A stretch of 6,493 bases of DNA from Bacillota bacterium (GTDB lineage: Bacteria > Bacillota_E > Symbiobacteriia > Symbiobacteriales > Symbiobacteriaceae): the NCBI GenBank assembly GCA_003242675.1, contig QGVE01000142.1, forward strand, positions 1 through 6,493, given 5' to 3'. Made by a program: the position numbers and the translations under genes. Shown here piece after piece: positions 1 through 5,005 of this stretch. The notes beneath the pieces are model-generated. The model did no database searches and was not told the DNA's origin. It saw only the letters and a list, made by a program, of their open reading frames with translations. The stretch's first letter is position 1. Each line of letters opens with the position of its first letter.

Positions 1-172
1 GGGTAGGTCCCGTCCGGCCCCCGCCAGTCCAGCTCCCGGGCGGCCTACGCGCAGCACGCGTGCGGCCCGGAGGAGTCCCTCCGCCCGGTCGCCCCGCCCG
101 CACGGGATGTGGGGCTGGCGCTCGACCGCGGCGGTTCCTCTCCGGGGCGGATTTCAGAGAATTACCTTCCTA

Positions 173-189
173 ATTGTACCATACTTTAC
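173..189 (-). promoter_or_regulatory. Candidate extended -10 promoter, leftward
   Basis: The reverse strand reads GTAAAGTATGGTACAAT. It contains an extended -10 of the TGn form followed by TACAAT, five of six matches to TATAAT. No good -35 hexamer is visible 17-18 bp upstream, which an extended -10 can tolerate. A transcript would run toward position 1. An AGGAAGG follows directly (reverse complement of 165-171) but has no obvious start codon nearby, so the target gene is probably off the left edge. Confidence 0.35.
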
Positions 190-244
190 GGTGAGATTTG
201 CGCAGCTTTCTTGCTCCGGCCCGGCGGCACACGGACCCGGGGTT

Positions 245-274
245 TTGCTCCGGGAGTAAAGCGTATGGTAAACT
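245..274 (+). promoter_or_regulatory. Candidate promoter for the Rossmann-fold gene
   Basis: TTGCTC (245-250) and TAAACT (269-274) are separated by 18 bp. The -10 is preceded by TGG, giving an extended -10. The match is moderate: four of six in each hexamer. The segment 256-274 nearly repeats the sequence found on the opposite strand at 173-189. If used, it gives a leader of about 165 nt before the gene at 446. Confidence 0.35.
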
Positions 275-381
275 GTCGCTAATCGGACAAACCTTAGGTC
301 GATTCCGAGGCGCTCTGGCAGGGTGCGCCCCGTCCGGCGGGGCCCGTTGACAGCGGGATCCCCCCGCGGCGGGGCGAAGGG

Positions 382-415
382 CGGCGCGACCGCCCCGGGG
401 GAGGCGGTCGCGCCG
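382..415 (+). promoter_or_regulatory. 13-bp perfect leader hairpin
   Basis: CGGCGCGACCGCC (382-394) pairs perfectly with GGCGGTCGCGCCG (403-415) across an 8-nt loop. The stem ends about 12 nt before the ribosome binding site of the gene at 446. Two smaller GC hairpins precede it: 327-343 (6-bp stem, 5-nt loop) and 362-374 (5-bp stem, 3-nt loop). No T-tract follows, so a classical intrinsic terminator is unlikely. It could stabilise the message, modulate translation or bind a protein. Confidence 0.45.
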
Positions 416-445
416 GCAGACGCGGAAGGGAGAGGTGGGCGGACC

Positions 446-973
446 ATGCACGCGCTGGTCGTCGGCGGAACCGGCATGCTGTGGGAGGCGACCCGGGCCC
501 TGGCCCGCGACTTTGCGGTGGTCAGCGTCGTGGCCCGGCGGGCGGACCGGTTCCCGGGGATCCACCCGCTGCCCGTGGACTACCACGACTCGGCTGCCCT
601 GGCCGAGGCGCTCCGGCGGGCCGTGGAGCAGCACGGCCCCATCCGCCTCGCCGTCTGCTGGATCCACAGCACGGCTCCCCGGGCCCTGGAGACGGTGGCG
701 GCCGAGCTCGGCCGCAGCGGCGAGCCGTGCCGGCTGTTCCACGTGCGGAGCAGCGCCTCCGCGGACCCGACGCGCCTCCCCAAGCCGGCCCTGGAAGCGC
801 TGCCGCCCAACGTCGCGTACCGGGAGGTCATTCTCGGCTTCCAGATCGAGGGCGGGCGCTCCCGCTGGCTGACCCACCGGGAGATCAGCCAGGGGGTGCT
901 GCAGGCGATCGCGGACGACGCCCCGCACCGGGTGGTGGGCGTGGTGCACCCCTGGGAGCGGCGCCCGTCCTGA
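446..973 (+). CDS. Short Rossmann-fold (SDR-like) NAD(P)-binding protein
   Basis: This 175-residue, probably cytoplasmic protein resembles the N-terminal half of short-chain dehydrogenases. It opens with MHALVVGGTGML, a Rossmann first strand plus glycine loop (G7, G8, G10). VVSVVARR follows at 26-32, where the second strand and cofactor-ribose contacts sit, then PVDYHDSAAL (43-52) and AVCWIHSTAP (69-78). The catalytic YxxxK of true SDRs is absent, and the protein is shorter than the usual 230-280 residues, so reductase activity is doubtful. I recognise the fold, not a function. ATG 446 is chosen because GGGAGAGGTG (428-437) lies 8 nt upstream and the Rossmann strand begins there. The frame extends further left but reads as low-complexity GC-rich sequence. 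The gene is 66 bp upstream of lipA with no terminator between them, so cotranscription is possible. Confidence 0.8.
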   Translation: MHALVVGGTGMLWEATRALARDFAVVSVVARRADRFPGIHPLPVDYHDSAALAEALRRAVEQHGPIRLAVCWIHSTAPRALETVAAELGRSGEPCRLFHVRSSASADPTRLPKPALEALPPNVAYREVILGFQIEGGRSRWLTHREISQGVLQAIADDAPHRVVGVVHPWERRPS

Positions 974-1039
974 AGCCGCTCCGGTCGCGCGGCGCGGGCG
1001 GCTGAAAGTGGGTAGACTTTGGGCAGGTGAGGTGAAAGC

Positions 1040-1999
1040 GTGGCCGAGATCCCGATCGACCCCGACCTGGAGCTCCCCGTCCTGCCCAGCCGGGCGCGGC
1101 CGGACGTGGGACGCAAACCGGAGTGGCTGAAGATCCATCTGCGCACGGATGCGGGGTACGCCGAGCTGAAGCGCTTGATGCGCAGCCACGGGCTGCACAC
1201 GGTCTGCGAGGAGGCCCGCTGCCCCAACATCTTCGAGTGCTGGAACCGGCGCACCGCGACGTTCATGATCCTCGGCGACATCTGCACCCGCAACTGCGGC
1301 TTCTGCGCCGTGCGGTCCGGCGTTCCCGTTGGGCTCGACCGGGAGGAGCCCGAGCGGGTGGCCGACGCCTGCGTGAAGCTGGGCCTGCGCCACGTGGTGG
1401 TGACCTCCGTGGCCCGGGACGACCTCCCGGACGGCGGGGCGGCCCTCTTCGCCGAGACCATCCGGGCCATCCGGCGCAAGAACCCCCGGACCGGCGTCGA
1501 GGTGCTGATCCCGGACTTCGGCGGGAACTGGGACGCCCTGGCCGTCGTCATGGATGCGGAGCCGGACATCCTCAACCACAACATCGAGACGGTGCGGCGG
1601 CTGTCGGACCGGGTGCGCTCCCGGGCAAAGTACGACCGCTCGCTGGAGCTGCTCCGCCGGGCGAAGGCGCTGAAGCCCCACATCCCCACCAAGTCCTCGC
1701 TCATGGTCGGCCTGGGCGAGACGATGCAGGAGCTGTACGAGGCGATGGACGACCTGCGCGCGGCCGGGGTCGACATCGTGACCTTCGGCCAGTACCTGCG
1801 GCCGACCGCCCGCCACCTGGCGGTGGCGAAGTTCTACACGCCGGCGGAGTTCGCGCACCTCAGGGACGAGGCGCTCCGGCGGGGCTTCGCCCACTGCGAG
1901 GCGGGCCCCCTGGTGCGCTCGTCGTACCACGCGGACGAGCAGTCGGCGCAGGCCGTCGCCCGGCGCCTGGGCGCCGGGGCGGCGCAGACCGGGGACTGA
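1040..1999 (+). CDS. lipA: Lipoyl synthase (radical SAM)
   Basis: LipA inserts two sulfur atoms into the octanoyl chain on lipoyl domains of 2-oxoacid dehydrogenases and the glycine cleavage H protein, the last step of lipoate assembly. The 319-residue protein has normal family length and both cluster signatures. C56, C61 and C67 (CX4CX5C) bind the auxiliary [4Fe-4S] cluster that is consumed as sulfur donor. C82, C86 and C89 (CX3CX2C) bind the radical-SAM cluster. The C-terminal RSSYHA (293-298) supplies the conserved serine ligand of the auxiliary cluster. Other family blocks are [13 protein letters not shown] (121-133), NHNIETV (179-185), [10 protein letters not shown] (218-227) and the LRPT...HL stretch (253-260). 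The GTG start at 1040 follows AGGTGAGGTGA (1025-1035) at good spacing. No lipB or lipoate-protein ligase lies in the window, so the octanoyl-transfer partner must be elsewhere. Confidence 0.97.
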   Translation: MAEIPIDPDLELPVLPSRARPDVGRKPEWLKIHLRTDAGYAELKRLMRSHGLHTVCEEARCPNIFECWNRRTATFMILGDICTRNCGFCAVRSGVPVGLDREEPERVADACVKLGLRHVVVTSVARDDLPDGGAALFAETIRAIRRKNPRTGVEVLIPDFGGNWDALAVVMDAEPDILNHNIETVRRLSDRVRSRAKYDRSLELLRRAKALKPHIPTKSSLMVGLGETMQELYEAMDDLRAAGVDIVTFGQYLRPTARHLAVAKFYTPAEFAHLRDEALRRGFAHCEAGPLVRSSYHADEQSAQAVARRLGAGAAQTGD

Positions 2000-2010
2000 G
2001 GCAAAGGAGA

Positions 2011-2042
2011 GGGGGCCGTCCCTCACCGCTAGGACGGCCCCC
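2011..2042. terminator. Strong hairpin between lipA and queG
   Basis: GGGGGCCGTCC (2011-2021) and GGACGGCCCCC (2032-2042) form a perfect 11-bp stem with a 10-nt loop, starting 12 nt after the lipA stop. The forward strand lacks a T-run after the stem. The reverse strand continues TCTCCTTTG, a weak T-rich tail. Position between two converging genes suggests a shared bidirectional terminator or 3'-end protector. The stem is certain; intrinsic termination is less so. Confidence 0.6.
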
Positions 2043-2065
2043 GCTACCAAAAGAGTGGGCATAGA

Positions 2066-2092
2066 AGAGGCGCCGAAATAGGGGCTGCCTCT
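2066..2092. terminator. Weak second hairpin in the convergent gap
   Basis: AGAGGC (2066-2071) pairs with GCCTCT (2087-2092) around a 15-nt loop that may pair a little further. On the reverse strand, reading out of queG, it is followed by a pyrimidine-rich stretch. It may assist the stronger hairpin at 2011-2042. This is tentative. Confidence 0.25.
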
Positions 2093-2122
2093 GCCTGCTA
2101 TTCTGGCCGCAACCTGGTGGCC

Positions 2123-3301
2123 TTATTCATTCCCGCCCAACGATTCCAGGGCCGCGGTCAGCTCGACCTGCACCGCGGGCTCCGCCTCCCGCCCGGCCCG
2201 CGCCGCCAGCGCGGCCCGGGCCTCCTCCCGGACGGCGGGGGCAAGGCGGGCGAGCCGGCCCAGGGCCCACGCCGCGTGGGCCCGCAGGATCGCACTCTCG
2301 CTTTCCAGGGCGGCCGTCAGGGCCGGCAGCGCCGCCGGGTCGCCGCTGTTGCCCAGGGCGATCAGCGCGTTGCGCTGGATCGTCGTCTTGCCCCGCCAGC
2401 CCGCCGCCGTGGGCTCGAACCAGCGGCGGAAGTCGCCCTTGGTCATGGCCATGAGCTTCAGCAGGTCCGGATGCCCACCGTCCAGCTCCGGCAGCGGGGC
2501 GAACTCGGGGTGGCGGGAAGGGCGTGCCCGCCGGTTGTACGGGCAGGCGTCCTGGCAGTCGTCGCAGCCGAACAGCCGGTTGCCCATGACCTCCCGGTAC
2601 TCGGCCGGGATGATCCCCTTCATCTGCGTGATGTAGGAGAGGCACCGGTTGGCGTCCAGTCGCCACTCCGTGAGCGCCCCGGTGGGGCAGGCGTCGATGC
2701 ACAGGGTGCAGGCGCCGCAGGCCGGGACCTGGGGCTCGTCCGGCGGCAGCGGCAGGGTGGTGAGCAGCTCCCCGAGAAAGACCCAGGTGCCGTACTCCCG
2801 GGTGATGAGGTTGGTGTGCTTGCCGAACTTGCCGATGCCGGCCCGCTCGGCCACGGCCCGCTCCAGGGGCGGCCCGGTGTCCACGTAGGCCACGTGCCGG
2901 TGGCCCGGCGCCCGGGTCTCGAGCCAGGCCGCGAGCTGCTGAATCCGGTCCTTCAGGATGTGGTGGTAGTCGAGGCCCCGGCAGTAGCGGGAGAGCCAGC
3001 CCCGCAGGGCGCGGCCGCCCCCGGGCGGGGGCGGGGCGTCGGGGTGGTAGTAGGCGATCCCGCAGGCGATGATCGCCCTCACGCCGGGCAGCAGCCGCTC
3101 GGGGTACACCCGGTCGGCGATCACCGGGTGCTCGTAGGGGTTGGGCCCGTGCCCCCGGGCGGCGCGCTCCTCCAGGAAGTCGCGCTCCCGCAGGAAGGGA
3201 TCCGCCGGCGCCACGCCCACCAGGTCGATGCCGATCTCCCGGGCGTGCGCCTTCATCTCGGCCTTGAGCTGTGCGAGGTCGGGCTGGGACGCGGGGTTCA
3301 G
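2123..3301 (-). CDS. queG: Epoxyqueuosine reductase QueG
   Basis: QueG is the cobalamin-dependent iron-sulfur enzyme that reduces epoxyqueuosine to queuosine at the wobble position of GUN-anticodon tRNAs. Using the CTG start, it has 392 residues. The N-terminal catalytic domain contains YVDTGPPLERAVAERAGIG (139-157), with D141 matching the proposed proton donor. A ferredoxin-like segment follows: C195, C198, C201 and C205 (CX2CX2CX3CP), then C220, and C246, C249 and C253, the usual set for two [4Fe-4S] clusters. WRGKTTIQRNAL (302-313) leads into C-terminal HEAT-like helical repeats (about 308-390), as in the Bacillota enzymes. No ATG, GTG or TTG gives a sensible N-terminus. The only near ATG (3256) lies inside a conserved first helix and has a poor ribosome site, whereas CTG 3301 sits 7 nt after AGGAGG. 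The gene diverges from a Nudix hydrolase and converges on lipA. Confidence 0.93.
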   Translation of the reverse strand: MNPASQPDLAQLKAEMKAHAREIGIDLVGVAPADPFLRERDFLEERAARGHGPNPYEHPVIADRVYPERLLPGVRAIIACGIAYYHPDAPPPPGGGRALRGWLSRYCRGLDYHHILKDRIQQLAAWLETRAPGHRHVAYVDTGPPLERAVAERAGIGKFGKHTNLITREYGTWVFLGELLTTLPLPPDEPQVPACGACTLCIDACPTGALTEWRLDANRCLSYITQMKGIIPAEYREVMGNRLFGCDDCQDACPYNRRARPSRHPEFAPLPELDGGHPDLLKLMAMTKGDFRRWFEPTAAGWRGKTTIQRNALIALGNSGDPAALPALTAALESESAILRAHAAWALGRLARLAPAVREEARAALAARAGREAEPAVQVELTAALESLGGNE

Positions 3302-3317
3302 GCGAATCCCTCCTTCC
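3299..3317 (-). promoter_or_regulatory. RBS and probable CTG start of queG
   Basis: On the reverse strand GGAAGGAGGG (3317 to 3308) is followed by ATT CGC CTG. The AGGAGG core is 7 nt from CTG (3301-3299), ideal spacing, but only 1 nt from ATT, which rules ATT out. This is the strongest ribosome site in the area and points to a non-canonical CTG initiation codon. Confidence 0.6.
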
Positions 3318-3372
3318 GGCCTGCGCGGGGCCGTGCCCGGTTCCGGCGCAGGCGCCTGGACGAATTCAGGAG

Positions 3373-3401
3373 TAGACAGTAAGATGATTCCACTGTATAT
3401 C
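3373..3401 (+). promoter_or_regulatory. Candidate promoter for Nudix gene 1
   Basis: TAGACA (3373-3378, five of six to TTGACA) and TATATC (3396-3401, four of six to TATAAT) are 17 bp apart, in an AT-rich pocket between divergent genes. Transcription would start near 3408, leaving a very short leader before ATG 3426. It overlaps the alternative ATG 3384, which argues against that start. Confidence 0.45.
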
Positions 3402-3425
3402 CAGCGCGAAAGGACGTGGCGCAGG

Positions 3426-3941
3426 ATGGACGAGCAGGTGACGCGGCACCGGGTGGTCGCCCGGGTCATCGTGCGGAACGGCGCCGGTGAGCTCTTGCTC
3501 TGCCGGAGCCGGGACGGGTCTGCCTGGGTGCTGCCGGGCGGCACCCTGGATCCGGGCGAGGATCTGCGGACCGCCGCCGCCCGCGAGGCGGCGGAGGAGG
3601 CCGGGGTGGCCGTGCGGGTGGGCCCGCTGGCCTACGTGCAGGAGTTCCGCTCCGCCCGCCGGTCGGAGCACGTGATCGAGATCGCCTTCCGGGCGGAGGC
3701 GGAGGCCGACCGTCCCGGGGGCGCGGCCGCCGCCGGGCGCACCGTGGAGCCGGCCGGACCCGCGGACCGTCCCTGGCGGGGCTGGCGGATCCAGGACCCC
3801 GACGGGCCGGTGCGGGAGTGCCGCTGGTTCCGCCTGGAGGAGGTCGCCGCGCTGGCAGAGCCGGTCTACCCCGAGCAGCTGCGGGGCGAGCTCTGGGAGG
3901 GCGGCGGCGCCGTTCACCTGGGGATCATCGACCTGGGCTGA
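3426..3941 (+). CDS. Nudix hydrolase 1
   Basis: This 171-residue protein has a textbook Nudix box, GX5EX7REUXEEXGU, at residues 39-61: G39, E45, then R53-E54 and the metal-binding pair E57-E58. Such enzymes hydrolyse a nucleoside diphosphate linked to another group, using Mg2+ or Mn2+. The substrate cannot be read from sequence. Residues 6-26 (TRHRVVARVIV...GELLL) form the usual first strands, and ECRWFRLEEVAAL (131-143) is the closing block. Between them, about 92-128 form a Gly/Ala/Pro-rich insert lengthening a loop that is often short. ATG 3426 gives a normal N-terminus, with GAAAGGA 11 nt upstream. ATG 3384, adding 14 residues, is possible but overlaps the candidate promoter. It is divergent from queG, and its last codons overlap the opposing Nudix gene by 17 bp. 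Confidence 0.9.
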   Translation: MDEQVTRHRVVARVIVRNGAGELLLCRSRDGSAWVLPGGTLDPGEDLRTAAAREAAEEAGVAVRVGPLAYVQEFRSARRSEHVIEIAFRAEAEADRPGGAAAAGRTVEPAGPADRPWRGWRIQDPDGPVRECRWFRLEEVAALAEPVYPEQLRGELWEGGGAVHLGIIDLG

Positions 3942-4362
3942 CGGCCGGGTCTCCGGCCACCGCCTCGGCCTGCAGCCGGGCGACGGTCGGCAGGTCCGCC
4001 GGGGCCCACTCCAGCTCCTTGAGCCGTGCGAGGGGCACCCAGCGCAGCTCGGCGTGCTCCCGGGATACGGGCCGCCCGGCGACGAGGCGCGCCCGGAAGG
4101 TGAGCAGCCGGACCTCGATTTCGGGATAGCGGTGCGTGGCCTCGGCGACGAGCTCGCCGACGGCGATCTCGCACCCCAGCTCCTCCCGGATCTCCCGGCG
4201 CAGCGCCTCCTCGGGCCGCTCGCCGGGTTCGATTTTCCCGCCGGGGAACTCCCACAGCCCGCCCCGCGCCGACCCCGGCGCCCGGCGGGCGCAGAGCACC
4301 TCGCCGGCCTCGTTCTGGATGACCGCGCCGACCACGTCCACCCGCCGCACTGGCTGGTTCAA
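3925..4362 (-). CDS. MutT-like Nudix hydrolase 2
   Basis: This 145-residue protein is of the MutT/NudG type, which hydrolyses oxidised or modified nucleoside triphosphates (for example 8-oxo-dGTP) to monophosphates. The diagnostic stretch is LWEFPGGKIEPGE (36-48). It runs into a full Nudix box from G42 through E48, R56-E57, E60-E61 and G63. The N-terminal strand VDVVGAVIQNEAGEVL (8-23), HAELRWVPLARLKEL (103-117) and DLPTVARL (123-130) match the rest of the small MutT fold. Length is typical. The TTG start at 4362 is preferred because GGGGAGG lies exactly 7 nt upstream. A further upstream TTG (4422) would add 20 residues without a ribosome site. It shares 17 bp with the convergent Nudix gene 1. 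Whether the substrate is 8-oxo-dGTP, a CTP analogue or something else is not settled, so no symbol is given. Confidence 0.92.
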   Translation of the reverse strand: MNQPVRRVDVVGAVIQNEAGEVLCARRAPGSARGGLWEFPGGKIEPGERPEEALRREIREELGCEIAVGELVAEATHRYPEIEVRLLTFRARLVAGRPVSREHAELRWVPLARLKELEWAPADLPTVARLQAEAVAGDPAVSPGR

Positions 4363-4387
4363 GGGCCTGCCTCCCCTCAAATCCCTC

Positions 4388-4393
4388 TCTATA
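4388..4393 (-). promoter_or_regulatory. Candidate -10 for Nudix gene 2
   Basis: The reverse strand reads TATAGA, five of six to TATAAT, about 25 bp ahead of the TTG start. No good -35 is seen at 16-18 bp; a TTGCAA is present but 23 bp away. Weak on its own. Confidence 0.25.
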
Positions 4394-4556
4394 GGACTAC
4401 CCCACGGCCGGCGGGTTTGCAAGGGGCGGCGCGGGCTGGGTCGGGCTGCAGCCGGGCCAGCGCCGCGGCATTCCGGCGCGCCCGGTCCGGTGGCCGTCGG
4501 TGGGGGGCGGCGGCGCAGGTCGGTGCGGGACAGTGCAGAGCGCAGCCGGAACCCCC

Positions 4557-4585
4557 TTGACAGAGAGTTGCGGCAAATCTATACG
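4557..4585 (+). promoter_or_regulatory. Promoter of the arsR-AHSA1 operon
   Basis: TTGACA (4557-4562) is a perfect -35 box. TATACG (4580-4585) sits 17 bp downstream, four of six to TATAAT. Transcription should begin near 4592, exactly where the palindromic operator starts. This is the best promoter in the window. The preceding stretch 4394-4556 is GC-rich and shows me no other feature. Confidence 0.75.
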
Positions 4586-4591
4586 CCAATA

Positions 4592-4609
4592 TGTAAGTCC
4601 GGACTTACA
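4592..4609. promoter_or_regulatory. 18-bp perfect palindrome, probable ArsR operator
   Basis: TGTAAGTCCGGACTTACA is perfectly self-complementary (9+9 bp, no spacer). It begins 6 bp after the -10 box and ends 21 bp before the arsR start, so it covers the expected transcription start. A dimeric winged-helix ArsR protein bound here would block RNA polymerase. The two-fold symmetry is seen directly; its use by the adjacent repressor is inferred from position. Confidence 0.75.
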
Positions 4610-4630
4610 CATCATGAGGGGGTGAGGCGG

Positions 4631-5005
4631 TTGGAGCGGGTGCTGCAGGCCCTGGCGGACCCGACCCGCCGCCGCATCCTGGACCTGCTGGCCGAGGGCG
4701 ACCTGGCGGCGGGCGAAATCGCCGCGCACTTCCCCGCCATCTCGCGCCCGGCGGTGTCCCAGCACCTGGCCGTGCTGCGGGAGGCCGGGCTGGTGCGGGA
4801 GCGGCGGGAAGGGCGGCGGCGGATCTACCAGCTGGAGCCGGAGCCGCTCCGTGAGCTCTGGGAGGGCTGGCTCGCGCGCTACCAGCGGTTCTGGGACGAC
4901 CGCCTGGCCAGCCTGAAGCGGCTGGTGGAGTCCGCAGACTGGGAAGGGGAGGGACAGGAAGAAGATGGAGGTTCGCGCATCCCGCCTGATCGCGGCGGCT
5001 CCTGA
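4631..5005 (+). CDS. ArsR-family winged-helix repressor
   Basis: This 124-residue DNA-binding regulator begins ERVLQALADPTRRRILDLL (2-20), the classic ArsR opening helix. A helix-turn-helix follows, with recognition helix around SRPAVSQHLAVLREAGLV (38-55), then the winged hairpin VRERREGRRRIYQL (55-68). The metal-binding ELCVCDL-type motif of arsenic/cadmium sensors is missing. The C-terminal helix (about 72-100, rich in W, R and L) matches the ArsR group usually paired with AHSA1/SRPBCC proteins. A Gly/Glu-rich tail (103-124) overlaps the next gene. TTG 4631 is preferred: GAGGGGG (4616-4622) is about 8 nt upstream. GTG 4622, in the same frame, has its ribosome site too close. It likely represses its own operon through the 4592-4609 palindrome. 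The inducer is unknown. Confidence 0.92.
   Translation: MERVLQALADPTRRRILDLLAEGDLAAGEIAAHFPAISRPAVSQHLAVLREAGLVRERREGRRRIYQLEPEPLRELWEGWLARYQRFWDDRLASLKRLVESADWEGEGQEEDGGSRIPPDRGGS

Larger units (their letters stand above)
173..274. repeat. Imperfect inverted repeat with promoter-like arms
   Basis: The left arm TACCATAC (177-184) and right arm GTATGGTA (263-270) are perfect 8-bp complements. After a 2-nt bulge the pairing continues with TTTA (185-188) against TAAA (257-260). Each arm contains an extended -10-like element pointing outward. The arms are about 70 bp apart in AT-richer DNA. This could be a pair of divergent promoters of common origin or a two-site operator; I cannot tell which. 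Confidence 0.5.
1..445. other. Gene-free upstream region
   Basis: I see no convincing gene here. Short open stretches exist in several frames, as expected at this GC content. One reverse frame, open from about 44 to the left edge, reads plausibly (ARELDWRGPDGTY) but has a stop just upstream and no usable start. The stretch has three parts: GC-rich DNA (1-150) with a small 6-bp-stem hairpin at 68-83, a markedly AT-richer island (150-310) carrying promoter-like elements on both strands, and a GC-rich leader (about 311-445) containing several hairpins before the first gene. It is most likely a divergent promoter region serving the gene at 446 and a leftward gene outside the window. Confidence 0.6.

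Noticed and set aside
1..44. Reverse-strand frame entering from the left edge, reading ARELDWRGPDGTY
   Set aside because: Bounded by a TAG just upstream, with no start codon and only about 14 codons visible. Too short to support a gene.
347..352. Perfect TTGACA upstream of the Rossmann-fold gene
   Set aside because: The following 16-19 bp lead into pure GC hairpin sequence with nothing resembling a -10 box.
170..2062. Very long reverse-strand open frame opposite the Rossmann-fold gene and lipA
   Set aside because: It is the antisense shadow of clear forward genes at high GC. The translation is Arg/Pro/Gly/Ala-rich with no domain, and lipA on the other strand is unmistakable.
2117..3382. Long forward open frame opposite queG
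   Set aside because: Low-complexity translation without motifs, while the reverse strand encodes a complete QueG with all cluster cysteines.
4614..4625. Three-codon ATG AGG GGG TGA between operator and arsR
   Set aside because: It has no ribosome site at suitable spacing and overlaps the RBS of arsR. It is probably chance, although a coupling role cannot be fully excluded.
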